From NCBI GenBank assembly GCA_900312665.1, contig ONZQ02000004.1, forward strand, positions 998,244 to 1,062,243: a DNA stretch of 64,000 nt, written 5' to 3'. The DNA is from Cephalotrichum gorgonifer (lineage: Eukaryota; Ascomycota; Sordariomycetes; Microascales; Microascaceae). A program made the translations under genes and the position numbers. Below, piece by piece: positions 33,233 to 43,975 of the stretch (the stretch's first letter is position 1; each line of letters starts with the position of its first letter). The notes below the pieces were generated by a model, which saw only the letters and a program-made list of their open reading frames with translations, ran no database searches and was not told the origin of the DNA.

Positions 33233-35842
33233 CTATACCCCCCCAAACAAACCCAGAGACCCCTCCAGCTTGGTAAACATCTCCTCGCACTCCCCCTCCG
33301 GCGTGCTCAGCGTCGTGACCGCCCCGCCGGCCCCGACATGCCACACCCCCCCGGCCTCACACTCCCCCGCCTCGCAGTCGCCCCCTCGGCATCCCGGCGC
33401 GCACTCGTCGTCGTACCTAAACAGACACCGGATATTCACGCTCCAGTCTGCCTTCCCCGAGACATCGACGTACCCCGTTACCCCCGAGTAGACGCCCCTC
33501 TCCCTGCCGCCCTCTACCCCGCGAAGGATCTCGCAGCTCCGCTTCTTCGGCGCGCCCGTCATGCTCCCGGGCGGCAGCGAGGCGGAGAGGACGTCGATTG
33601 CTGTGTATCCGTCTCCGCCTTCGGACACCCGTGGGAGGGTGCCCTTGACGACGGTGATCATTTGGAACACGGACGCGTACTCCTCGATCTGCATCAGCCT
33701 CGGCACGTCAACGTTCCCCGGCCCGCAGACGGAGTGCAGGTCGTGCCGGACGAGGTCCACAATCATCAGGTTCTCCGCCTCCTCCTTCGGTATCCGGAGG
33801 AACCTCTCGGCGTCGGAGAGGGTGCGAACGGCGTCGGACTTCTTGACCGTGCCCTTCATGGGGTGCATGAAGCAGACTCCCTCGCGGGAACAGCTCAGGA
33901 ACCGCTCGGGAGAGGAGGATAGGAAGGTCGTGGGGCCTAGGCGGAGGTAGGAGCCGAAAGGGGCGGGCTGGCGCCTGCGGAGGGACTTGTAGAGGTTCCA
34001 GGGCGTAGTAGTATTGTGGGGGGAGGCGCATCCTTTCGTCCCCGAGCCGTTGAGGCCAGCTCCGCTTTTGCATGGTGATGCGGAGGGGGACCTGGGGATT
34101 GTGATTTGGACTTCGTTGGTAAGACAGAGCTCGTAGGACTCGCCTGCTGCGATGTAGTCCTGGCATTCCTTTACCTTGGCCATGTACTCTGTCCTGGACG
34201 GTAGGTTGAAGCTTACGCCCTTGAATGTGTCCCGTGTGGGAACGGCCCCACTGTCCTTCTCGACGGCCGGAGCATGTTTCCACAGCTCAGAGGACCGTAG
34301 GCGATCCACAACAGTATCTATCCACCCTTCTCCTTCCTGCTCCTCCACCTGCAGTGCGCGCTCCCACCCCCGAGCCGACCTATCGACCGGACGCAGCTGC
34401 TGGATGTGCACGACGCCACTGACATGGTCAACCACGAGACTCCTCGTGACCCAGACCCAGCTAACATCTGGCCTGCTCCCGCCACGGTCCTCCGCACGCG
34501 AGACCCCTAGGTCGTGAAGACCCATCTCGTACGACACGTAGCCCATGAAGCCTCCCATGAAGGGCGAGTCGTGCCCCTCGGGGGGAGTCAGCCACCGCCG
34601 GCTGAGAAACTCCGAAGCAAACTCCCAGAAGCTCCCGTAGCTCTCCCCGAGCGGGAGCGCCTCGAAGGCCGTCCCGCCGGGCATCCTGACCCCAATGCGA
34701 TCGTCCCCCGCGCGGTACTGTACCTGGAGGGACCGCCGCACGTCGGTCGCGACGACGCTGTACCGTCCCCTCACGTCGACGGCCGACTTCGGGAGCGAGA
34801 TGTTGCAGTTTGAGGAGTCGAGGATGACCTGGTCATCGTCGTTCGCGCCCCCTCCTAGTATCTCAACGAGGTCAGGGACCGCGACGTGGCGGGGCAGTTC
34901 GATCGTCTTCCAGGCGAACGTGCAGCCGAGGCCGTAGTCCGAGAGGCCGGTAGGCCCCGTCGCCGACCTGTCTGACGCGGGCGGTGCGCCCACCGCCCTC
35001 TCTTTTCGCCGCATGTTCACGGAGCCGAGGTGGCTCGGGCTGACGCAGAAGTGCGCGAGGGGCGCGCTCGAGGCGTCCGTCGCCCGGCCATGCTCGCGGT
35101 TCCACCTCAGCGCCTCGGCAAACCAGTTCTCTATTACGCCGCGCCCCGCGGCGTCTGTGCACACGGACTCTGGGTGGTACTGCAGCCCCCAGAATGGGAG
35201 GTCGCGGTGCTTTGCGGCCATGAGGATCCTTTCGACCTCGCCGCCGCCGCCCCTCTGCTCGTCGGTCCACGCGAGCGGGATCATGTCCGGACACCTGGCG
35301 AAGGGGCGCCATCTCCTGGCAGGCCACTCCAAGGACGAGACCACGTCCTGTCCCATGTCCACGCATAGGGAGTGATAGAGTGTCGCCTTGAAGGGCTCGA
35401 CGCCCCTGAAGAGGTCCCCCGGGACAGCCTCACCCTCCTCCTCCCCCGATAGCCCACGGGACCCGATCTCCCGGATCATGCCGTGCAAGCCCCCCCGCAG
35501 CTGGCGGATCCCAGCACCAAACTGACACAAGAGGCTCTGGAACCCCAGACATATCCCCAGGACAGGGAGTACGTCGTCGGCCCCGAGGCCCCAGACGTAC
35601 CTCATCAGCCCAACATCCTTCGTGACGGAGGGCGAGCCGGGCCCGGGCCCGCACACGACCGCGTCGAAGTGGCGGAGCTCCCGCCGCCAGACGTCCGCGA
35701 AGGCGGGCGAGGACGGGTTGAGGCGGGGGTCGCCGATCTTGAGGACCTTGACGTCGGCATCCAGGAGGGTGGTCAGGAGCGAGACGATGTTATTGGTGAA
35801 GGAGTCGTAGGCGTCTAGGAAGAGGATGCGTGAACGGGCCAT
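33233..35842 (-). CDS. pab1: Para-aminobenzoate (ADC) synthase, PabA-PabB fusion
   Basis: Bifunctional cytosolic enzyme of folate synthesis: glutamine amidotransferase plus aminodeoxychorismate synthase, 869 aa, intronless. The N-terminal type-1 glutaminase domain has FLDAYDSFTNN, the CGPGPGSP segment, Cys98 in GICLGFQS and the His223-Pro-Glu225 of YHPES. An anthranilate synthase I-like N-terminal segment follows (FMGGFMGYVSYE), then the chorismate-binding domain with YMAKVKECQDYIAAGESYELCLTNE, SSSPERFLS, MHPMKGTVKK, EEAENLMIVDLVRHDL, GSMTGAPKKRSCEIL and GVYSGVTGYVDVSG. The MKGT motif, rather than PIAGT, fits aminodeoxychorismate synthase over anthranilate synthase. The open frame extends 62 codons further upstream, but MARSRILFLDAYDSFTNN is the conserved start. 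It lies next to TRS120 on the same strand, with no functional link. Confidence 0.95.
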   Translation of the reverse strand: MARSRILFLDAYDSFTNNIVSLLTTLLDADVKVLKIGDPRLNPSSPAFADVWRRELRHFDAVVCGPGPGSPSVTKDVGLMRYVWGLGADDVLPVLGICLGFQSLLCQFGAGIRQLRGGLHGMIREIGSRGLSGEEEGEAVPGDLFRGVEPFKATLYHSLCVDMGQDVVSSLEWPARRWRPFARCPDMIPLAWTDEQRGGGGEVERILMAAKHRDLPFWGLQYHPESVCTDAAGRGVIENWFAEALRWNREHGRATDASSAPLAHFCVSPSHLGSVNMRRKERAVGAPPASDRSATGPTGLSDYGLGCTFAWKTIELPRHVAVPDLVEILGGGANDDDQVILDSSNCNISLPKSAVDVRGRYSVVATDVRRSLQVQYRAGDDRIGVRMPGGTAFEALPLGESYGSFWEFASEFLSRRWLTPPEGHDSPFMGGFMGYVSYEMGLHDLGVSRAEDRGGSRPDVSWVWVTRSLVVDHVSGVVHIQQLRPVDRSARGWERALQVEEQEGEGWIDTVVDRLRSSELWKHAPAVEKDSGAVPTRDTFKGVSFNLPSRTEYMAKVKECQDYIAAGESYELCLTNEVQITIPRSPSASPCKSGAGLNGSGTKGCASPHNTTTPWNLYKSLRRRQPAPFGSYLRLGPTTFLSSSPERFLSCSREGVCFMHPMKGTVKKSDAVRTLSDAERFLRIPKEEAENLMIVDLVRHDLHSVCGPGNVDVPRLMQIEEYASVFQMITVVKGTLPRVSEGGDGYTAIDVLSASLPPGSMTGAPKKRSCEILRGVEGGRERGVYSGVTGYVDVSGKADWSVNIRCLFRYDDECAPGCRGGDCEAGECEAGGVWHVGAGGAVTTLSTPEGECEEMFTKLEGSLGLFGGV

Positions 35843-36614
35843 GGTGAGCAGGAGCGGGGCGTGGCCATCTAAGTGGGCACAGATCTGCCGGCCAGGGGGG
35901 GGAGAGGGAAATGTGACGTCGGAACGTGCGTGAGCTTTGGACAAGGGTATTTCGATCAATTGGGCTGGCTGTTGCCCTTTTCTGGTTTCTTGGTCCTCGC
36001 TCCTTCCTGTTCCTGTTCTTGTTTCCACTTTTTCCTTTCTCGGTATCTTCCGGATTCGGGGATTGGTTAAGAGCGATGCTGGAGGTTTTGATAAATTATT
36101 ATCACATGGGAATGGGAAAAAAAAAGCTCGGTGAGCGGGTAGGAGCGGAAACTTCCGGTCAAGCTATGAAGTATTTGTATATGAGCGAATACTTCGCGGG
36201 GTAGGTTGGATCTGTCTCTAACTAGAGCAGCTGGAGCTGGAGCTGGAACTGGAGAGGTGGAGTGAGTGAAAAAAAAAAGAACGAAAAAAAAACCGCCACA
36301 GTTACCCATCACGCGTTGTTACTATGACACCCGCGGCTCGCTAGCTCTGCGAGCTGAGACATGCTCAGCGCCTTGAGTGAACAATAGTCCACCCAAGCGG
36401 CATAGACCCTGTCAGGGCTGGATGAAAATGTACCCCCCCTGGAAATTAAATGTAGAATAATATGCCAGCAGCCAATTGCACACCCAGTCCAATCGAGCAT
36501 GGCCGGCCTCCCCCTATACATCACTCAAATACGCACATGAATCCGTCGTCTCATCTCATCTCATCTCATCTCATCGCTCATCCATCGCAGTCATACACCA
36601 TCTCACTCACTCAC
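35843..36614. other. Intergenic with simple repeats, PABA synthase to TRS120
   Basis: Promoter of the PABA synthase gene and 3' flank of TRS120. It contains a GCTGGA-type hexamer run (about 36227-36250), five TCATC units (36551-36575) and TCAC units from 36603 that continue into the TRS120 stop codon. No gene is supported. Confidence 0.6.
36551..36575. repeat. (TCATC)5 microsatellite
   Basis: Five perfect tandem TCATC units in the 3' flank of TRS120, followed at 36603-36618 by four TCAC units that overlap the stop codon of that gene. Confidence 0.85.
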
Positions 36615-39600
36615 TCACTCCCTATCCCTCACCATCACAACGCACGCCTTCCTGGCATGCCACATCCTCCTCTCCCTCTTCCCGATGACCGCATCAACCA
36701 TGCTCTGCGTATCCGCCCTCTTCCTACCACCACTTTCCCTCTTCTCCACCTCCTCCTCCTCCTCGGCGTCCCGCCACACCATCGTCTCCTCCACCGAAGC
36801 CGTGATCTCGAACTGGCCCCTACAGAGCGCCGTGACCCCCATCACCACCTCCGCGCTGCTCCTGGCCCCCAGCAGCGGCAGCACCTGCTGAAGCGTCCCG
36901 TTCCACGCGAACTTCCTCGCGTGGTCCAGCGCCACGTTGCCCGGCCGGTGACAGAGCGCCGGCATCAGCCTCACGAGGGGGTATATCAACCGGCCCGTCC
37001 TGTTCTCCACCCGCACCCGAACCTTGGCAAAGTCGTCCACGTACATCGTGCCGGCCTCGTCTCCTCCTTCTTCGGAGCCCGAGACCGAGACCGAGATCCC
37101 GACCTCCTCGACCTTGATGGCGTCCACCATGCGCGTGCTGAGCCTGATCGCCCGCAGCTCGACAGCCCCCTCGCGCTCGGGGCCCGTGAGAGTCTTCCAC
37201 GTCGCCCGCAGCGTGTCGAGCATCTTCTCCCTGTACCAGAACGCCTCGCGCACGCCGCGCTCGAAGTCGGGCGTCGTCTTGCTGCTGCTGACAACGAACT
37301 GCCGGTTCCGCTTCGGGTTGAGTGCCGGTATCGATGCGTGCGGGTCCTCGATGAAGATTCGCCGGACCGGCACCACGACGCGTGTGGTGTTGCCAGGAAG
37401 GATATACTCCTCGATATCCACGTTGTCCTCCCCCTTGATGTGGAAGAGCATCGTGCTGGGCCACACGTTCACGAGGTCTAGCGAGAGGAGGCAGTACTGA
37501 TCCGCCGGCGCGGAAGTCTCCGCGTCCGTCTTTTTGACCCGGTTCCAGAGCGCCTGGGGAAGTTCTCCGTGTAGCGGGATGACGTCGTGCCGTGAAATTT
37601 CCACGCTGGCGTTCACCGTCACGGTGAGCTGCACGCTAACCCGCCGCGTGTGGAACTCGTCGACGACTTCCTCCAGCGGCACTCCTAGATGGGCATAGTC
37701 GATCTGGATGGCCGCGCTGGTCAGCCCCGCCTTGCCGAGGACCTCAAACTCGAACGTGGCCGTGCCACCGGGCGCGATATATCTCCCGTCCTTATTCTTC
37801 TTGCGCAGTTTCAGCGCCTGCTTCTTCATTAATATCAGTTCGTACTCGTAAAGCTCCGTCGGTGTCGAGTCTCGGTTGGTCAGGGCCGCTTGGAGGGGGC
37901 CCTGCGTCGAGTCCTCGAATGAGAAGAGCATAAAGTCTACAGGCGTCGTCTTGGAGGTGTTGTGAAGAGTGACAGAAAACACCTGCCGCTCGCCCTCCAG
38001 GATCATCACGCAGGATTGAGGCAGTGACGTTGCCTTGACCACCACCGTGGGCTGCTCGGGGATGACTTTGAGGCTAAGTTCCGAAGTCTTTAAGGACGGC
38101 GGAGCCGGCCCCGAGAGATCGAGGCTTCGTTGGAGAGCGCCTAGGCCGGTAGATTTCACCTTGTAGTCACGCTGTGGTGCCCAGGGTTGCGAAAACACGG
38201 AGAACCGTCTCTCGCGGCAGCCGCGGACACGGACCACGGCGCCGGTCACCTTTAGCGTCCCCGCCGACCTCGCCACACCCGAGACCTTGAGAACCTGGGT
38301 CCGATAAGGCCCGATGACCGTGCTCTCAGTGCTAGGTTCGAAGTCGATCCCCTCTCCATGGACCTTGATACTCTCGATGTCTAGGTCGATATCGTAAGGG
38401 TTTTGTAACGTGATCCTGAACGTCGCCATCTCGCCAACAACTAGTGTCTGCCTCACGGCAGCTACATCAGGTTTCTTCAGGAATGGGTTATAGATGAACG
38501 GATCAACGTCCTGTGACGTACGCGACGTTGTTACCCCGGGGATAACGCTCTTGGCGTGAGCGATCGGGACCCTGGTGATAGGCAGCGGTTCAAGCGCGAT
38601 GCCGCGCACCAGCAGTTCGTCCCAGTATTCTGCCGTAACGTGATCTAGCCCCAGTTTTCTCGAGAGGCCGAACGTCTTCGTGATATTGCTAGCGAGACGG
38701 GCCTGCTCGTCTCGAGCGATGCCAGGGGACGCGTCTTCCCGCCTAGGGCCAGGCGCAACTCCTGAACCCGCCGTCCGCATCAGGTCGCTCGAGAACTTCA
38801 TGACGCCATTGAAATCAGGAAGCGCTTCGGAGAAGTTGATGCACGCTCGGAGGACGTTGACCTTGATTTCTGGAAAGCCGAAGAGACGCGCGGCCGACTG
38901 CCTTCGTATCCGCGCGACAGCCGCGCCGCCCGAGTCGTCAGCGTCTCCGGTTCGCGCCCCGAATGACGGTTGCCCGGGATTGAAGTCGACGATGCCGTAC
39001 GTCTTGCACAAGACGCCGAGGAATGCCTCGATTCCCTGCTCCACATCGCCCTCCTGGAGCTCTAGGGCCACAGATCCATTCGGTTTCCTCTGGCCCTCCG
39101 CGGCTGCCGTGAGGGCCACCAGACCCGCCGCCGGATGGATACCAACCTCGGCTGCGCCACGGGTCCGCGCTTCCACGAGACCAGTAATGAGGACAGACAC
39201 TAGCTCCCGCATCACCATCCCCTTCTTTCGGTTTTGGCCGAGAGGTCCTAGAATGGCCGCGATCCCGCTTAATATCGATATGCGATCAGTGGTGGTGAGC
39301 AGCTCGGACCCCGACGAGGGGAACGCGCGGAAAACAAGGGCCACAATCTGCTGTCGGCTTGGTTTCACCGTCACTCTCGCCGATGTAGAAAGGGGCTTAT
39401 CTGGCCCGTCTCCGAGGACCATCATGCGTAGCGAGTCTTCCCCGAGCGTACCGTCCGCAATATGCAGCGCGGAGAGGATCTTGCAAAATCTGAGGATCGC
39501 TTCTGAGAGAGGTAGGGGCGGTAGGTTCTCCGACGCTACTTTTGTGTAGAGCCCGATAATGCGGTCCAGTAGATCGGGTAGTATCACCTGGAGGTTCCGT

Positions 39601-41023
39601 AGGTGCTGTGGCTGATTCCGGTCCAGGGACTCAACATCTTTCATGCCACCGTCCGCCGGGGGCTTATCCTGGGGCGGCAAACACACCGTGGGGACTTGGA
39701 ACTCAACCCCGCCCCATGCCAGGAGGAAGAGGGCGATCGTAATGAGCTCCAACGCCTTCCCGTGCCATATATGGTCGTTAACGGAGCGGGCCATGGAGGC
39801 GCCATCAACGAGCTCTCTGAGCGCATCCGGCCACCTCCCGGCCTGGAGATACAGCGATCCGACAACGATTACGGTCCGTGCCTTGCCCTTGAGTCTCCAC
39901 CTATCATTCGGACCCCCAGACCCGAAGCCTTGGACAGGCACTCTCTCCTGGCTCGGTGGCCGGAATCCATCTGCCGTGTCGGGTCTCGCCTGCCTCAGCT
40001 CGGGAGTCGATCGTCCGCTGTCTGACGTTGCCGCTATGTCTTCGAAGGTAGTAGGGGGGTTAGACAGCGCGCTCTTCACCAAGCTGTCTGGCCGGGGTGA
40101 GTTTGCCGTGTTGAGAATCGAGGGCGATGACTTGAAGGGTACCGGCGGCATGGACATACGCACGCGGCTCCTATCTGAATTGTCGCTGAGCCCACTCGAA
40201 GAGGTGGAGCGCGTGAACTGGGAGTTTCGCCTGTTGTGACCGTTTGCAGCCTCCGGCGCCCAGGCCGATCCGTCGAGTTTTGAGGACGAGAGTTGGCCGG
40301 GCGAGTCGATGAAGGTTGTTCCCTGTATCGACTTGGCTAGGGTAGTCATCTCGGCGAGCAATAACCGCGAGACGTCGCACAAGACCCCCTTCATCGTGGT
40401 CCGCTTGCTCTTCTCAACCGGCGGCACGGGTATTATCCCCTCGGGCATCGGTATCTCATGACCCTCGGGGTTCTCGTAGTCAAATATGAGCACCTGGTGC
40501 ACAAGCGCCTTGCCGTAGTTGTCCCGCAAGTCTTCTAGCTCTTGGGAGAGGGACCGGACGTTCTGTTCCACGAGCGTCGGGGCCCTCCCGTTGAGCGAGT
40601 TCCGCTTCCCGATAACGTCCCTGCCCAGCTCCTTCCCGTCGGCGAGGGCGATTATGACGAGAGGCTCCCGGAAGAGCTCGAAGGGCGAGAGGGCTAGGTG
40701 TGAAGAGGGCGGCGCGTGGGTTATGAGCTCGTAAAGTATGGCGCCGGCTGGGAAGGCGAGCGGCGAGAACATGTCTGCAATGGAACCGTCAGCATCTCCC
40801 TCCTAGTTGTATCAGTCCTAAGCCTGCCCTCGGGGGTGGGGGAAGGGCATCCCATACTGCGGTTCGGCCTCCCGTCGGGGGTGATGTCCCTGAGGTGGAC
40901 CACATGCTCCTCTTGTAACCGCTCGACAAACGTTGAGAATCGGGCGGCCTTAATCTGGCCGAGCGGCAGGAGCAGCGCCCGTACCCTCGCGGGGGCTATG
41001 GGCGACAACGGATCTAGGCTCAT
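36615..41023 (-). CDS. TRS120: TRAPPII subunit Trs120 (HypA-like)
   Basis: Large subunit of the TRAPPII tethering and Rab-GEF complex at the late Golgi; 1441 aa. Exon 1 40858-41023 and exon 2 36615-40774. Exon 1 encodes MSLDPLSPIAPARVRALLLPLGQIKAARF, typical of the Trs120 N-terminus. The joint gives PDGRPNR-N-MFSPLAFPAGAILYELITHAPPSSHLALSPFELFREPLVIIALADG. Later segments match the family: YLQAGRWPDALRELVDGA, HIWHGKALE, DPFIYNPFLKKP, LQNPYDIDLDIESI, LHNTSKTTPVDFMLFSF, EYEL and the C-terminal IYPLVRLMPALCHRPG region. The Aspergillus nidulans counterpart, hypA, affects hyphal morphogenesis. Length is normal. The TGA stop lies inside a TCAC tandem repeat on the plus strand, so repeat-length changes could alter the C-terminus. 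Confidence 0.93.
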
Positions 41024-41758
41024 CGTGGGGTGAAAGGTAGCCGCCGTTCGGACATGGTCATGCGGGTGCGCTCGGGAGCATGCAGGATCGGAGGATCGGA
41101 GATCGGGGCGTCGCGACGGAGAGTGTAGCAAGCAAAGGCCAGTTGAGCAAGGGTCGAGGATGATAGGTTAAGGGGAGCCCCTGGAGAGCGCGTCGTGAGA
41201 GAGATCGGTCGTCAAGAGGTATGTTTAGGGGATAAGAAGTGGTGGCAGCAAGGAATCCTGCGAGATAACTACTACTCCCACTAGCATGCGTCCAAAGGCA
41301 AGCTGGCGTCCAAGCTTCAGGGACGAACTTCAACTTTCGTCCAAGTCAGTGGGCTTAGTCATCTCACCTACTCCCCTATTCCCTTGACATATTATTCGCG
41401 TGGTGGGGCAGAAGCTTGATTTCATCGAGTCAAATCTAAAACCATCACAAGTCCCTAACACTCCAGTTACCTCGGACATAGAAGACACGCACATATATAT
41501 AGCTAGCCTTCAAGATTCCTACTGAAACGACTCCACTCTTAAATACATAACAATTCCTAAGGTTCCTCCGACTCCCGACCTTTTGGACTTGCCACCATCG
41601 GTCACCAGCGCCCACCAGCGAGCCTTAGCGCGTTCATACTACGACTTAGGGTGGAAAGAGCTATGAGCTGTGCGGGTGCATCGCAGCTCACTAGTAATAC
41701 TCCTAGGAACAAGCAGATGGCAGATGGCGGATGCCCAGAGCTAGCCAAACCAGGGTAA
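41024..41758. other. Intergenic, TRS120 promoter and sugar transporter 3' flank
   Basis: About 0.7 kb between the promoter of TRS120 and the 3' end of the transporter gene. No coding feature is supported. Confidence 0.5.
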
Positions 41759-43413
41759 CTAACCTCCAGCAGCGACCTTCTCAGTAACAGCAACTGAGGC
41801 TTTCTCTACATCAAGCGCGTCCCGGGCCAACTTGTCCTCAGGCGTCCCATCAAATATCCACGCGATCTCCTCGAGAGACGGGCCCTTGGTCTCGGGGAAC
41901 AGGAACCACACCCCAGCAAACTCCACCATCACCCACGCGACAAAGATCGGGTACAGGCGCCACTGTATGTTCTCCAACCCGACCGGCACCGCAAAGTTGG
42001 ACAAGATCATGAAACAGAACTGCACGAAATAGAAGACCGATAAACCAAGCGTCCGCAGATGATAGGGTAGGATCTCGGGGATATAGAGTCCTAGGTTCCC
42101 GTTGAAGCCGAGGTTGTAAGCCGGCGAGAATAGGTAAAGGAAGACGACGACGGCGTATCCGGCGGCTTTATTGTCGTTGTCCTTGTCGAACTCCGCACTG
42201 CCGGCCGTGATAGCAATGATGACGATCCACATGGATACCAGGGACCCCAGGAACAGCGTGCGCCGGCCAAGTTTCTCTGGCAAAGTGGCAAAGTAGAGGG
42301 CGGAGAACCAGGATACCATCTGGGACGTGGCGTTGATGAGGGTCTGCTGCAAGTCCGTGGTGAGGCCGACGGAGGTCAGGACGGGAGCGAGATAGTAAGA
42401 GACGAAGGCGTTTCCGGACATTTGGGAGCAGATGGCGGCCCAGATCATGATGGCCAGCCTCCGCCTGTTTCCCGGGGTGGTCGCGAACTCCCAGAGGCTC
42501 GAACGGGCCATTTCCTTCTCCGAAGCGAGCATTGTCGTGATCTCGTGGTACTCGAACCGGACCACGGCATCGTTCGGATCTCCCTCTCCGTGATATCTGG
42601 CCAGCATAGCGAGGGCCTCATCCGCTCGGCCCTTACTTACGAGCCACCGGGGCGACTCCGGGACGAACCACACCAACAGAAGCTGAATGATGGAAGGCAG
42701 CCCCTGTAGCGCCGAGGGTATTCTCCAAGAGGCCTCCCCATTGATTCGAAACGTCCCAAAAGTCGTCCACCCCGCGGTGATGGACCCTAGGGCGTAAAAC
42801 GTCAAGAACAACGCCGTGGCCGTCGACCTCTGGGCGGGGTGCGCTATCTCGGTGATGTACGGCGCCCCGACGCCCGCCACGACTACGCTTCCGGCCCCGA
42901 GGGCAACACGGGAGATGACGAACATGGGGAGATTGACGGCGGCGCCCTGGAGCACGGCACCGAGACAGCATAGGGACGCGCCGACGGCTATCCCGACGCG
43001 GCGGCCCCAGCGATCCGCGGGGATGCGGATCAAGAAGACGCCCGCTATCCCACCCAGCGGATAGGCAGCGTTGAAGATTCCGAGGGTCGCACCGGTGGGG
43101 GTCCCGAAGTAGGAGCGCCAGTGGGAGACGGACTGCAGACCGTTCATCATGGAGCCGTCGAAGCTGGGAGAGAATGGAATCAGCAAGCCGGGCGACAAGA
43201 TGGATACCAGGGCTAGATCTGGGGCTCCCCGGACGGGAGGCAGCGAACTTACCCCTGTGCAAAAATTGATATAAGGGGGATGAGCATCCAGGCGTTGAGG
43301 GACCGCAGGTTCTTGTGTCGCCACCAGCGCTTGGAATAGCGTTCCATGTCGGCCGCGGTCGGCTCCATGAGTGGTGCCGTTGGGACGGGGAGAGCGTCGG
43401 GATGTGTAACCAT
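41759..43413 (-). CDS. MFS sugar transporter (SP family, lactose-permease-like)
   Basis: Predicted 12-TM plasma-membrane sugar/H+ symporter, 521 aa. Exon 1 43253-43413 and exon 2 41759-43163. Exon 1 encodes MVTHPDALPVP through SLNAWMLIPLISIFAQG, joined to FDGSMMNGLQSV, the conserved TM1 motif. Family marks: PADRWGRRVG, VVAGVGAPYITEIAHPAQRS, WRIPSALQGLPSIIQLLLVWFVPESPRWLVSKGR, LGRRTLFLGS and PETKGPSLEEIAWIFDG at the C-terminus. The pattern fits the fungal lactose/oligosaccharide permease branch better than hexose transporters. It diverges from a Zn2Cys6 regulator gene across a 562-bp promoter and lies near GH78 and GH79 genes, which suggests import of a rhamnose- or uronic-acid-containing sugar. 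The substrate is inferred from context only. Confidence 0.88.
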
Positions 43414-43975
43414 GTTGGCTACGGTGACTGGCAGCCGGCTACCTTTAAGTTAGAGTACGCACTGAGTGAGGAGGTCGATGCAGATTGGACTCAGAAAATC
43501 AAACAGCGGCTGGATGATTCGATATCATTCGGTGAGTACGAGAAGGGTCTTTCGCTGCTTATAACTGACAGCTTTTCTATCCCGGCAGGAGAAGACAATA
43601 AGCGAGATCTCCTCAGACAGACATTACCTTCCCCCCACGCCTCCCATCTCTCAAGGATTCCCTCAATACAAAGCCGCCCAAGGTTACGATATTCACCGAG
43701 AGCTTGGGACCTTGTCATTTCTGGCTGGACTAAACCATACCATTCGTTACTAGTTCGCCCGAGCGAGCCTGCCCCACCCCACCAGCCGGTATAACATGTC
43801 CCGGCTTCCCCAAGCAGCCAAACCGGGGAAAGCTGCCCCATAATGAGTCCCACCGTCGTACCAGGTATAACATGGCCCGACTTCCCCACAAACTCCGGCT
43901 CTGCAGCCGTCGTTCTTCCACCGGCCTGGTCCCGCTCCGCATCCACCCAATCACGACTGTAACCCAATCATAGCC
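43414..43975. promoter_or_regulatory. Divergent promoter, sugar transporter and Zn2Cys6 regulator
   Basis: A 562-bp region between divergent transporter and regulator genes. It contains a 25-bp direct repeat (43788-43812 and 43864-43888, two mismatches). Each copy has GGTATAACATG followed by CTTCCCCA. Between the copies lies a CCGGGGAAAGCTG segment partly complementary to CGGCTTCCCC. CGG/CCG triplets, the half-sites of Zn2Cys6 proteins, are frequent. Confidence 0.5.
43788..43888. repeat. 25-bp direct repeat pair, 76-bp phase
   Basis: Copies at 43788-43812 and 43864-43888 share 23 of 25 bases, with starts 76 bp apart. The segment between them holds an imperfect inverted match to the CTTCCCC part. 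They lie in the divergent promoter of the transporter/regulator pair and are candidate regulator sites. Confidence 0.7.

Noticed and set aside
36462..37481. 339-codon plus-strand frame opposite the end of TRS120
   Set aside because: His/Arg/Pro-rich antisense translation; the TRS120 C-terminus is the supported reading.
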